From Rhodospirillales bacterium (GTDB lineage Bacteria > Pseudomonadota > Alphaproteobacteria > Acetobacterales > Acetobacteraceae), in contig JAGWIE010000059.1 in NCBI GenBank assembly GCA_028866445.1, positions 1 through 7,471 on the forward strand: DNA of 7,471 bases, in the 5' to 3' direction. The notes under the pieces are model-generated. The model ran no database searches. It was not told the origin of the DNA and saw nothing but the letters and a program-made list of their open reading frames with translations. The number at the start of each line of letters is the position of its first letter. The first letter of the stretch is position 1. Shown in pieces: positions 1 through 5,993 of the stretch. A program made the translations under genes and the position numbers.

Positions 1-504
1 GTTGATATCAAGCGTGTGCCGGAGCTGGTGCCGGAAGAGATTGCCCAGAAAAGCCATTTCAAGCTGGACCAGAAGGCGCCGATTGCGCACCCGCAGGAGC
101 TCGCTGATTACGATGCCATCATCATCGGCACCGGCACGCGCTATGGCCGGATGACCTCGCAGATGGCCAATTTCCTGGACCAGACCGGCGGCCTGTGGAT
201 GCGTGGCGCGCTTAACGGCAAGGTCGGTGCGGCGTTTGTTTCAACTGCCAGCCAGCATGGCGGGCAGGAAACCACGCTGCTCAACATCCACACCAATCTC
301 TTGCATCTCGGCATGGTGATTGTCGGGCTGCCATATTCCTTCCAGGGCCAGTTGAAGCTGGATGAAGTGACGGGCGGTGCGCCTTACGGTGCCACCACAA
401 TCGCCGCCGGTGATGGCTCGCGCCAGCCCAGCGAAAACGAGCTGGAAGGTGCGCGCTTCCTTGGCCGGCACGTGGCGGAAATTTCCGCCAAGCTTTCCGC
501 ATAA
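1..504 (+). CDS. wrbA: NAD(P)H:quinone oxidoreductase, WrbA family (5' end missing)
   Basis: Flavodoxin-fold FMN enzyme that reduces quinones by two electrons in the cytoplasm, avoiding semiquinone formation. The reading frame is open from base 1 (VDIKRVPELVPEE), which matches the interior of WrbA, so the GTG at 16 is not the true start. About 30 residues with the first FMN phosphate-binding loop lie upstream of the window. Visible in the 167 residues present: the FMN-binding GTGTRYGRM segment (about 43-51), the FLDQTGGLW stretch (58-66), STASQHGGQE (81-90) and the C-terminal PYGATTIAAGDGSRQPSENE region typical of WrbA. Total length would be close to the usual 200 residues. A DoxX-family gene follows 27 bases after the stop, so the two are probably cotranscribed. 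The family assignment is firm; the physiological quinone is not known from sequence. Confidence 0.95.
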   Translation, partial: VDIKRVPELVPEEIAQKSHFKLDQKAPIAHPQELADYDAIIIGTGTRYGRMTSQMANFLDQTGGLWMRGALNGKVGAAFVSTASQHGGQETTLLNIHTNLLHLGMVIVGLPYSFQGQLKLDEVTGGAPYGATTIAAGDGSRQPSENELEGARFLGRHVAEISAKLSA

Positions 505-531
505 ATGTTGCTGAAAACAGGAGATAAATCG

Positions 532-990
532 ATGTCCACCACGCGCCAGGGCTATTTTGCCGATGAGGTTATTCTCGTTGCCCGTATCTTGCTTATTGTT
601 TTGTTTCTGAAATTTGGGTGGAGCAAACTGCTCGATTATTCAGGAACCGTCGCTTATATGGGTCAGACAGGCGTTCCGGTACCGGAACTTTCCGCGTTGG
701 TTGCCATTGTCGTGGAGGTTTTTGTTTCGCTCGCCATATTGCTGGGCATTGGTACCCGCCCGCTAGCTGTGCTGATGGCATTTTATACCCTCGCAACCGG
801 GTTTCTTGCCCATCATTACTGGACGATGAGCGGGGCGGCTCAATACGAAAACGAGATAAATTTCTACAAGAATGTCAGCATTATGGGTGGGTTTCTGCTG
901 CTCTATGCCAACGGGGCGGGCCGTTACGCGCTGGATGCAAAGCTTTGCCAAATGCTGCGCAACCGCCATTCTGGTGTAAACCAGATGTGA
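532..990 (+). CDS. DoxX family integral membrane protein
   Basis: Small inner-membrane protein of 152 residues with four predicted hydrophobic helices (about 13-30, 54-74, 77-95 and 113-127). The segment GQTGVPVPELSALVAIVVEV (44-63), with its small residues, prolines and a glutamate at the start of the second helix, is the DoxX/YphA-type signature. I chose the ATG at 532 because AGGAG at 519-523 sits 8 bases upstream of it. The in-frame ATG at 505, directly after the wrbA stop, has no such site and would add nine unconserved residues. DoxX proteins are named after a subunit linked to archaeal thiosulfate:quinone oxidoreductase; most bacterial members have no proven reaction. Its place directly after a quinone reductase gene suggests a role in membrane redox or oxidative stress, which is inference. 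Confidence 0.85.
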   Translation: MSTTRQGYFADEVILVARILLIVLFLKFGWSKLLDYSGTVAYMGQTGVPVPELSALVAIVVEVFVSLAILLGIGTRPLAVLMAFYTLATGFLAHHYWTMSGAAQYENEINFYKNVSIMGGFLLLYANGAGRYALDAKLCQMLRNRHSGVNQM

Positions 991-995
991 TTTTA

Positions 996-1032
996 TTCCA
1001 TGGGTGCTCGTTATCAGGGGTAGCCCATGGAA
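996..1032. terminator. Inverted repeat in convergent gap, possible bidirectional terminator
   Basis: TTCCATGGG (996-1004) and CCCATGGAA (1024-1032) form a perfect 9-bp stem. Two further pairs (C1007-T1008 with A1022-G1023) are possible across a 2-base bulge. The repeat fills the 48-base gap between two convergent genes, where a shared terminator is expected. There is no clear T-tract on either side, so classical intrinsic termination is not well supported. Confidence 0.4.
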
Positions 1033-1038
1033 CCAGGC

Positions 1039-2490
1039 TTAAAGCAGCAAGCCTTCAGCCATGCGGTTTACGGCTTGGCGCAGCTCCGCGTTGTTAAGGC
1101 TGCCATACCCCAGCCTTGCGCCATGCACGCTGCCTCCCCCGGTAGCGAAAACATGACCCGATGTTACCGCCACATTCTTTGCCGCAAGGTTAAACCTGGC
1201 AAAATCTAAATCGGGCTCGTATTCAACCCAAAGTGCCAGGCCACCCTGGGGTATGTTCAGGGAAATGCGCGGCCCCAATTGCGCGCGCAACGCCTGTGCC
1301 AATGTGTCACGCCGCTCCTCATAAACACGCAACATCTTGCGGGCATGGCTTTTCACCACGCCATCTTCCATCAGCTCCGCGACGGCGGTTTCCGTTACGC
1401 TATCGCCCTGGCGGTCCAGCGCCATAATCTCCTGGCCAGCACGGGAAATGGCACTTTCAGCGCCCACCAGATAACCAAGGCGCAGGCTGGGGGCGAGTAA
1501 TTTTGAGAGAGATCCGATATAAAGCAACCGGTGCCAGTTCTGGGCGCTGGCCAAGGGCAAAACCGGCCGGTGAGAAAAGTGAAACTCGTGATCGTAATCA
1601 TCTTCAATGATGACAAATCCATATTGTTCCGAAAGTGCGAGCAGCCTTATGCGCCTCTCTGGCGGCATCGTCACCGTAGTCGGGAATTGGTGATGCGGCG
1701 TTACATATATGGCGCGGATGCAGTGTGCCTGGCAGGCGGCTTCCAGCGATTCAGGCACCAGCCCATGCTCATCCAGCTCAACTGGCAAAATCTTAGCCCC
1801 CATGGCCCGGAATGCCTCTCGCGCGGGCGGGTAACTCAGTCGTTCAAATGCCACCGCATCTCCTTCCGGGGCGAGCAGCCGGGCGGTAAGCCACAACCCC
1901 ATCTGGCTGCCGCGGGTGATGCAGATATTCGCGGCCGTTACGCTTAACCCTCTATCGGCGTTCAGCATGGCCGCCACAGCTTCGCGCAGCCGAAGCGTGC
2001 CGCGGGGGTCGCCATAGCCTAGCTGGTTATGATGGGCGCCATGCAGCAGCGCCCGGCGCCACGCGCGGGCAACAAGTGCGGCAGGGAACAGCCTAGTATC
2101 CGGGGCACCGTCGTCAAACACCAGTGTTCCTTGCGGGTAGCTGGTCCATTCCAGTGCTGGGGCGCCCCCGCCCAGAGCAAAGCCGGGCGCGCTATCACCG
2201 GCAAACTGCGGTGGGGAGGTGTCCACCAGCGGCAGGGCGGCGGAAACAAAGGTTCCGCGTTTCGCTTCGCTGGTTAGCCAGCCCTGGGCCAGCAGCTCCT
2301 CATAAGCCTGCTGCACGGTTTTGCGGTTTACCCCAAGCTCTCGCCCCAGCTCCCGCGTGCCGGGCAAGGCGCGGCCCGGTGCCAGCCGGCCGGCCTTTAT
2401 TCCTTCCATTAGCGCATGGACAATCTGTAAAAAAGCTGGCTGTACCGCGTCGCGGTCCAGGACGATCTTTAAATCCCAGGGTCTTAGCAT
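1039..2490 (-). CDS. MocR-family PLP-binding transcriptional regulator (GntR winged helix plus aminotransferase domain)
   Basis: A 483-residue DNA-binding regulator of the usual MocR length. Residues about 12-83 form a GntR winged helix-turn-helix (LPGTRELGRELGVNRKTVQQ). After a linker, residues about 120-483 form a fold-type I aminotransferase-like domain. The PLP Schiff-base lysine is K330 in SLSKLLAPSLRLGYL. EDDYDHEF (296-303) supplies the pyridine-binding D297 and Y299, with the 31-residue Y-to-K spacing known from GabR. R459 (GARLGYGSL) is a candidate carboxylate-binding arginine, which would fit an amino-acid-like effector. The start codon has TTGAGG a few bases upstream. The gene is divergent from the permease operon and shares a 170-base control region with it, so it probably controls that operon and itself. 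MocR members known to control amino-compound or vitamin B6 genes include GabR, PdxR, TauR and EnuR; I cannot assign this one to a subtype. Confidence 0.93.
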   Translation of the reverse strand: MLRPWDLKIVLDRDAVQPAFLQIVHALMEGIKAGRLAPGRALPGTRELGRELGVNRKTVQQAYEELLAQGWLTSEAKRGTFVSAALPLVDTSPPQFAGDSAPGFALGGGAPALEWTSYPQGTLVFDDGAPDTRLFPAALVARAWRRALLHGAHHNQLGYGDPRGTLRLREAVAAMLNADRGLSVTAANICITRGSQMGLWLTARLLAPEGDAVAFERLSYPPAREAFRAMGAKILPVELDEHGLVPESLEAACQAHCIRAIYVTPHHQFPTTVTMPPERRIRLLALSEQYGFVIIEDDYDHEFHFSHRPVLPLASAQNWHRLLYIGSLSKLLAPSLRLGYLVGAESAISRAGQEIMALDRQGDSVTETAVAELMEDGVVKSHARKMLRVYEERRDTLAQALRAQLGPRISLNIPQGGLALWVEYEPDLDFARFNLAAKNVAVTSGHVFATGGGSVHGARLGYGSLNNAELRQAVNRMAEGLLL

Positions 2491-2498
2491 AGAGCCTC

Positions 2499-2530
2499 AA
2501 CTGGACCAGTGTGAATTATAAAACTGGAGG
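2499..2530. promoter_or_regulatory. Candidate MocR operator: direct repeat plus palindrome
   Basis: AACTGGA occurs at 2499-2505 and again at 2522-2528, 23 bp apart, which is about two helical turns. The first copy is part of the perfect palindrome ACTGGACCAGT (2500-2510). MocR regulators often bind spaced direct repeats in divergent control regions. The repeats flank the TATAAT box of the regulator gene, and the palindrome covers its predicted transcription start, so autorepression is likely. Binding itself is inference. Confidence 0.5.
2515..2520 (-). promoter_or_regulatory. -10 box of the MocR regulator gene
   Basis: Read on the - strand, these bases are a perfect TATAAT. It lies 24 bases upstream of the regulator start codon and would start transcription near 2508. 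No good -35 box is found 16-18 bases upstream (GGGTTA is the best placed), so the promoter may be weak or need an activator. Confidence 0.45.
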
Positions 2531-2537
2531 TTCCGGC

Positions 2538-2586
2538 TAACCCTGAATGGGCATTAAGGTTTGGTCAATAAGAAAGTTCAGGGTTA
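2538..2586. repeat. 10-bp perfect inverted repeat in the permease leader
   Basis: TAACCCTGAA (2538-2547) and TTCAGGGTTA (2577-2586) are exact reverse complements separated by 29 bases. The repeat lies between the candidate MocR operator and the permease start. The same stretch is bracketed by two direct copies of AGGTTCC (2528-2534 and 2593-2599). It could be a binding site for a second regulator that bends DNA, or an RNA stem in the permease leader. No riboswitch class is recognised. Confidence 0.45.
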
Positions 2587-2646
2587 CCCGCCAGGTTCCA
2601 TGCGGCCGTCTTTGTCCTCAACCAGCCGCCGCCGCGGCCAGGATGC

Positions 2647-2653
2647 AAAGGAA
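2647..2653 (+). promoter_or_regulatory. Ribosome binding site that fixes the permease start
   Basis: AAAGGAA lies 7 bases before the ATG at 2661. No comparable site precedes the in-frame ATGs at 2547 or 2643, so translation most likely starts at 2661. Confidence 0.6.
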
Positions 2654-2660
2654 TGCACCG

Positions 2661-4061
2661 ATGACAGCCCCGCCGATTATGCCTGCAAAGGCTTTGAAGA
2701 AAGACGCCCTCGGCCCGCTTGAATTGCTGGCCCAAGGCATAGCACTAATTTCCCCAACAATGACAGCGGCCCTGATTGTACCGCTGATGTTCGGCACCAC
2801 GGGTAATTGGAGCTGGTTGAGCTATGCGCTGGGCACCGTCATGCTGTTGTTTGTGGCCCTGAACCTCAATCAATTCGCCTCGCGCTTCGCTGGTTCAGGC
2901 TCCATGTATCAATATATCTGTAAAGGGCTCGGCAATGTCACCGGCGGGCTGGGCGGTTGGTCGCTCATCTGGTCGTATCTCGGCATTTCCATCGCCGGGG
3001 CAACCGGCTTCACCACCTTTGCCATAACGCTGCTCGGTATGATGGGCATCAACAATGTGCCGCCGATTTTGCTCTTCGCCATTTGCGTTGGCATTTCGGG
3101 CTATTGCGCGTGGAAGAATGTCGGCCTCTCTGCCAAGGTGATGCTGATTTTCGAAGGCTTGTCGATGGCACTCATCACGGTGCTTTGTTTTGTGGTACTC
3201 GCCTTCCACGGTTTTGCGGTGGATACAACGCAGTTTGCCATATCTTCCGTGCCGTGGTCAGCACTGCCGCTTGGCGTGGTGGTGGCGGTGTTTTCGCTGG
3301 TTGGGTTTGAATCCTGCACGGCATTTGGTGACGAATCACGGAATCCGCTTAAATCCATTCCGCGCGGCGTACTGGCCAGCCTGATTATTTCCGGCCTGTT
3401 CTTCGTGTTTGTAACCTATGTTGAAGTTCTGGCGACGCACGGGAGCAATCCGACTCTCGATCAGCTTTCTGCACCTCTCAATACTATCGCATCGCTGGTG
3501 CACATGCCCTGGATGGCCATACCCATTTCCGCCGGCGCCATGGTTAGCTTCTTTGCCCTCAACCTGTCCTGCCTCAATGCCGGCTCACGCATCATCTACA
3601 TCATGGGCCAGCAGGGGCTGTTTCATAAATTCACTGCTGATTCACATCACTTAAACGAAACACCGCATATCGCCGTGGTTATCATGGGGGTGCTGTCTTT
3701 TGGCTTGCCAAGTTTGTTCTCGCTGCACGGCGTCGCGGTGGGGGATTTGTTTAACGATGCCGGCACCATGGCTGCGTTCGGTTTCATCGTCGCCTATATT
3801 CTCGTGACCGTGGCGGCGCCGCTTTACGTACGGTCTCTGGGGCAGTTGAAGCCTGGGCATGTGGTATTGGCGGCTATTTCCCTGGCATTGCTGCTGGTGC
3901 CCACAATCGGCAGCGTTTATCCAGTTCCGCCTGCACCGGTGAAATATTTCCCCTACGCCTTTGCCGCTTATTTTGTTCTCGGCGGCGTCTGGATCGCTTT
4001 CCAGAACCGGCGCCTTGTTATCGCAAGCCGTGGCTTTCCCGAATATGTTCAGGATGCCTGA
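2661..4061 (+). CDS. APC superfamily amino acid/amine permease
   Basis: Inner-membrane secondary transporter of 466 residues with about twelve hydrophobic segments, the normal size for the amino acid-polyamine-organocation family. The first helix carries the broken GIALISPTMTAAL motif (26-38) that binds the substrate backbone in this family. The family signature GFESCTAFGDESRNPLKSIP (215-234) is clear, as is the loop LNAGSRIIYIMGQQGLFHKF (305-324) followed by TPHIAV. An upstream ATG at 2547 in the same frame would add 38 arginine- and alanine-rich residues unlike a permease N-terminus and lacks a ribosome site, so I reject it. It is the first gene of the rightward set, divergent from the MocR regulator, and the M24 hydrolase gene follows after 33 bases. 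The substrate is probably an amino acid or small amine; sequence does not tell which. Confidence 0.9.
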   Translation: MTAPPIMPAKALKKDALGPLELLAQGIALISPTMTAALIVPLMFGTTGNWSWLSYALGTVMLLFVALNLNQFASRFAGSGSMYQYICKGLGNVTGGLGGWSLIWSYLGISIAGATGFTTFAITLLGMMGINNVPPILLFAICVGISGYCAWKNVGLSAKVMLIFEGLSMALITVLCFVVLAFHGFAVDTTQFAISSVPWSALPLGVVVAVFSLVGFESCTAFGDESRNPLKSIPRGVLASLIISGLFFVFVTYVEVLATHGSNPTLDQLSAPLNTIASLVHMPWMAIPISAGAMVSFFALNLSCLNAGSRIIYIMGQQGLFHKFTADSHHLNETPHIAVVIMGVLSFGLPSLFSLHGVAVGDLFNDAGTMAAFGFIVAYILVTVAAPLYVRSLGQLKPGHVVLAAISLALLLVPTIGSVYPVPPAPVKYFPYAFAAYFVLGGVWIAFQNRRLVIASRGFPEYVQDA

Positions 4062-4094
4062 GCGTTCCCAAAATTCATTTCAGGAGACAAGATC

Positions 4095-4787
4095 ATGAGT
4101 GAAATTCTCGATAAACAAAGCGAACTGGAAGCTGTTGGCCCGGCCTTTCTGAAAGAGAAGATGCTGGAGATGCGGGCCAAAACCCGCAAGGCCATCCATG
4201 CCATAGCTGCCGGGTGCAAGGCTGGCATGGTTGAGGAAGATGCTGTGGAAATGGCAAAGGATATCCTCGCGGCAGAGGATATGCTGCGCGGCTGGCACGA
4301 TATATATGTACGCTTTGGTTCCAACACGTTAAAAACTTTCGGTGCCCCCTCCGATCCAGGCGTAATCTTGAAAGAAAACGACATCTTTCTCATCGATATC
4401 GGTCCGGTATGGGGCGAGTTTGAAGGCGATGGCGGCGATACATTCACGGTTGGCACCGCGCCCGAGATGGCGAAATGCGGAGCCGATGCAAAAAAGTTGT
4501 TCCATCTCGTGCGCAAGAAATGGGAAAGCACTGGCATGAGCGGCAAGGAGCTTTACGACTTCGCCATCGTGGAAGCAAAGGCGATGGGCTGGGAGCTGAA
4601 TATGGATCTTTCCGGCCACAGGCTTTCAGATTTTCCTCATGCCGCTATCTATGATGGTCCAATGGCCGATGTAGACTTCAAACCTTCACCGCTGCTATGG
4701 GTTTTGGAAATTCATATCCGGCATCCATCGGAAGGCTACGGCGCTTTCTTTGAAGATATGCTGCTGGATGATAGCTATTTTGTGTAA
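4095..4787 (+). CDS. Compact M24-family metallohydrolase (aminopeptidase P / creatinase type fold)
   Basis: Predicted cytoplasmic pita-bread-fold enzyme of 230 residues. All five metal ligands can be placed by comparison with methionine aminopeptidase: D101 (IDIGP), D112 (EGDGGDTF), H175 (SGHRLSDFPH), E205 (VLEIHI) and E220 (FFEDMLL). The D-to-D spacing of 11 matches, and H182, seven residues after H175, matches a second conserved active-site histidine. A dinuclear metal site is therefore expected. The protein has only the catalytic domain; the N-terminal domain of creatinase, prolidase and ectoine hydrolase is absent. AGGAG at 4082-4086 sits 8 bases before the ATG. It lies 33 bases after the permease gene and is probably cotranscribed with it, so it may cleave the imported compound, either a C-N bond in a small molecule or a dipeptide. 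It is not a housekeeping methionine aminopeptidase by context; the substrate is unknown. Confidence 0.88.
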   Translation: MSEILDKQSELEAVGPAFLKEKMLEMRAKTRKAIHAIAAGCKAGMVEEDAVEMAKDILAAEDMLRGWHDIYVRFGSNTLKTFGAPSDPGVILKENDIFLIDIGPVWGEFEGDGGDTFTVGTAPEMAKCGADAKKLFHLVRKKWESTGMSGKELYDFAIVEAKAMGWELNMDLSGHRLSDFPHAAIYDGPMADVDFKPSPLLWVLEIHIRHPSEGYGAFFEDMLLDDSYFV

Positions 4788-4802
4788 AATGTTTTCATGA
4801 AC

Positions 4803-4849
4803 AACTAGTGGCGGACTGGTATGCCTTGGCCCGCCACTAGTTTAATTCA
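4803..4849 (+). terminator. Strong hairpin between M24 and reductase genes, likely intrinsic terminator
   Basis: AACTAGTGGCGG (4803-4814) and CCGCCACTAGTT (4831-4842) form a perfect 12-bp stem with a 16-base loop, followed by a short imperfect T-run (TTTAATT). It starts 15 bases after the M24 stop and ends shortly before the reductase start. It would end or reduce transcription from the permease promoter. The short T-run suggests partial read-through or mRNA 3'-end protection as alternatives. Confidence 0.65.
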
Positions 4850-4866
4850 ATTTGCAAGACCATATC

Positions 4867-5955
4867 ATGAGCTTTAACGAGTATCAGCTTTCAGTATGCG
4901 ACGTGCAGCTCACCGGCTTGGTCGCCAGGCTGGTGCTTAAATGCGAACAACCGGCCGGCCTTTTTTTTAAAGAGGGGCAATATCTCAACCTGGTTTTGCC
5001 GGGCGGCCATATGCGGGCATATTCTTTCGCAAGCCCATACCGTGCGGATGGAATTTTTGAGCTGCATGTGCGGCTGCATGAAGGTGGAGTTTTCTCAGAA
5101 ATACTCAAAAAAAATCTCAAACAAAACGATGTTCTGGTGGCGTCTGGGCCGTTTGGAAACTGCGTCTGGCATCCACCTGCTCATGAAGATGCGCCCATTC
5201 TCATGCTTGCCACCGGCACCGGCATTGCGCCGCTGAAAGCGCTGCTGGAAGCAGAATTGCCGCGATGCAAAGCATCAATCTGGCTGTATTGGGGTGGCCG
5301 CGTGGCGGCGGATATTTATCTTCGGAATCATTTCGAATTGCTTGCGCATCGTTACGCTCATTTCAATTTCGTGCCGGTATTAAGCCGCGATGGCGGCGAT
5401 GCGCGGGCCGCCTTTGGCTATGTACAGGATGAAGCGGCCCGGCAGCACGCGGATTTGTCGCGCGCGCATGTTTATGCCTGCGGTTCACCACGGATGATTG
5501 AAATAGCGAGAACCCTCCTCACGGGAAGTCGTTTTCTGTCATCAGAAAATTTTCACGCCGATGCATTTGAAGCCTCATGGGAGCGTAGCCAATTTGCCCA
5601 TGTACCGCCTCAAAATGAGGCGATGGAGTTATGGGTGACGGCGGAAGGCTCGCGGGAAAGGCGGGTTCTGCCAAGCGGGCAAAGCCTGATGCTGGCTCTG
5701 AGCACCGCAGGATTGATGCATGGCGTTTGCGGGGGGCGGCAATCCTGCGGCACTTGCCGTGTCGTTTTCCAGGAGGAGGAATTTCATGAGCTAACGCCAC
5801 CTTCCCGTTCCGAACAGCGGCTTCTGAAAACATTAAACAACGCTGGGCCTTACGACCGGCTGGCTTGCCAGTTGCCCGTTAATGGCCAGCTTTCCGGCGC
5901 TGACATCATTCTCCCTGACAATCCCGTTAGCCGCATGAAGCAACAAATGGCCTGA
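4867..5955 (+). CDS. Flavin/NAD(P)H reductase fused to an adrenodoxin-type [2Fe-2S] ferredoxin domain
   Basis: Electron-transfer flavoprotein of 362 residues. Residues about 5-100 form the flavin-binding barrel with RAYSFASPY (50-58) and HEGGVFSEIL (71-80). Residues 108-225 form the NAD(P)H domain with ATGTGIAPLKAL (115-126) and YACGSPRM (203-210). Residues about 253-355 form a C-terminal [2Fe-2S] domain with cysteines C288, C294, C297 and C334. The C-x5-C-x2-C spacing and the RLACQLPVNG tail are of the adrenodoxin/putidaredoxin kind rather than the plant type (C-x4-C). Proteins of this layout pass electrons from NAD(P)H to Rieske or other oxygenases or to demethylases, but no oxygenase is in the window. 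The ATG at 4867 has no clear ribosome site; a TTG at 4852 in frame has none either. A T8 run (4961-4968) and an A8 run (5107-5114) occur early in the gene, while the frame is intact. Confidence 0.88.
   Translation: MSFNEYQLSVCDVQLTGLVARLVLKCEQPAGLFFKEGQYLNLVLPGGHMRAYSFASPYRADGIFELHVRLHEGGVFSEILKKNLKQNDVLVASGPFGNCVWHPPAHEDAPILMLATGTGIAPLKALLEAELPRCKASIWLYWGGRVAADIYLRNHFELLAHRYAHFNFVPVLSRDGGDARAAFGYVQDEAARQHADLSRAHVYACGSPRMIEIARTLLTGSRFLSSENFHADAFEASWERSQFAHVPPQNEAMELWVTAEGSRERRVLPSGQSLMLALSTAGLMHGVCGGRQSCGTCRVVFQEEEFHELTPPSRSEQRLLKTLNNAGPYDRLACQLPVNGQLSGADIILPDNPVSRMKQQMA
4924..4968 (+). terminator. Terminator-like hairpin plus T8 inside the reductase coding region
   Basis: GCC (4924-4926) and GGCTGGT (4928-4934) can pair with ACCGGCCGGC (4950-4959). 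This gives about 10 pairs with one bulged A and one G-U, around a 15-base loop. One base later comes an uninterrupted run of eight T (4961-4968). Stem plus T-run is the layout of an intrinsic terminator, about 60-100 bases into the gene. It may act as an attenuator when translation is poor, or be a coding coincidence. Confidence 0.35.
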
Positions 5956-5979
5956 TTTTGCGCATGGCGCGAACCTGAA

Positions 5980-5985
5980 TATACT
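5980..5985 (+). promoter_or_regulatory. Possible -10 box for the dehydrogenase/kinase pair
   Basis: TATACT, one mismatch from the consensus, ends 8 bases before the ATG at 5994. A weak TTGCGC (5958-5963) lies 16 bases upstream. If used, transcription would begin at or next to the start codon, giving a leaderless or near-leaderless message. That would agree with the absence of a ribosome site before this gene. Confidence 0.25.
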
Positions 5986-5993
5986 CGCCGGAA

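Noticed and set aside
16..18. GTG at 16 as the wrbA start
   Set aside because: The frame is open to base 1 and the preceding residues VDIKR belong to the conserved WrbA interior; the gene is cut by the window edge.
505..531. Earlier start of the DoxX gene at 505
   Set aside because: No ribosome site precedes it, and AGGAG is correctly spaced for the ATG at 532.
1531..1947. 138-codon open frame on the + strand inside the regulator gene
   Set aside because: Antisense shadow of the PLP domain with no recognisable fold.
2547..2660. N-terminal extension of the permease from the ATG at 2547
   Set aside because: It would add 38 arginine- and alanine-rich residues unlike permease N-termini, has no well-spaced ribosome site, and overlaps the inverted repeat. 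The ATG at 2661 has a good site.
2263..2895. 13-base match CGCTTCGCTGGTT at 2263-2275 and 2883-2895
   Set aside because: Both copies lie inside coding sequence in unrelated genes and do not extend; most likely chance.
4049..4546. 165-codon open frame on the - strand opposite the M24 gene
   Set aside because: Serine-rich shadow frame with no recognisable domain; the + strand protein carries all metal ligands.
4951..4960. Self-complementary CCGGCCGGCC
   Set aside because: Alone it cannot form a hairpin with a usable loop; it matters only through pairing with upstream bases, reported as the intragenic terminator-like element.
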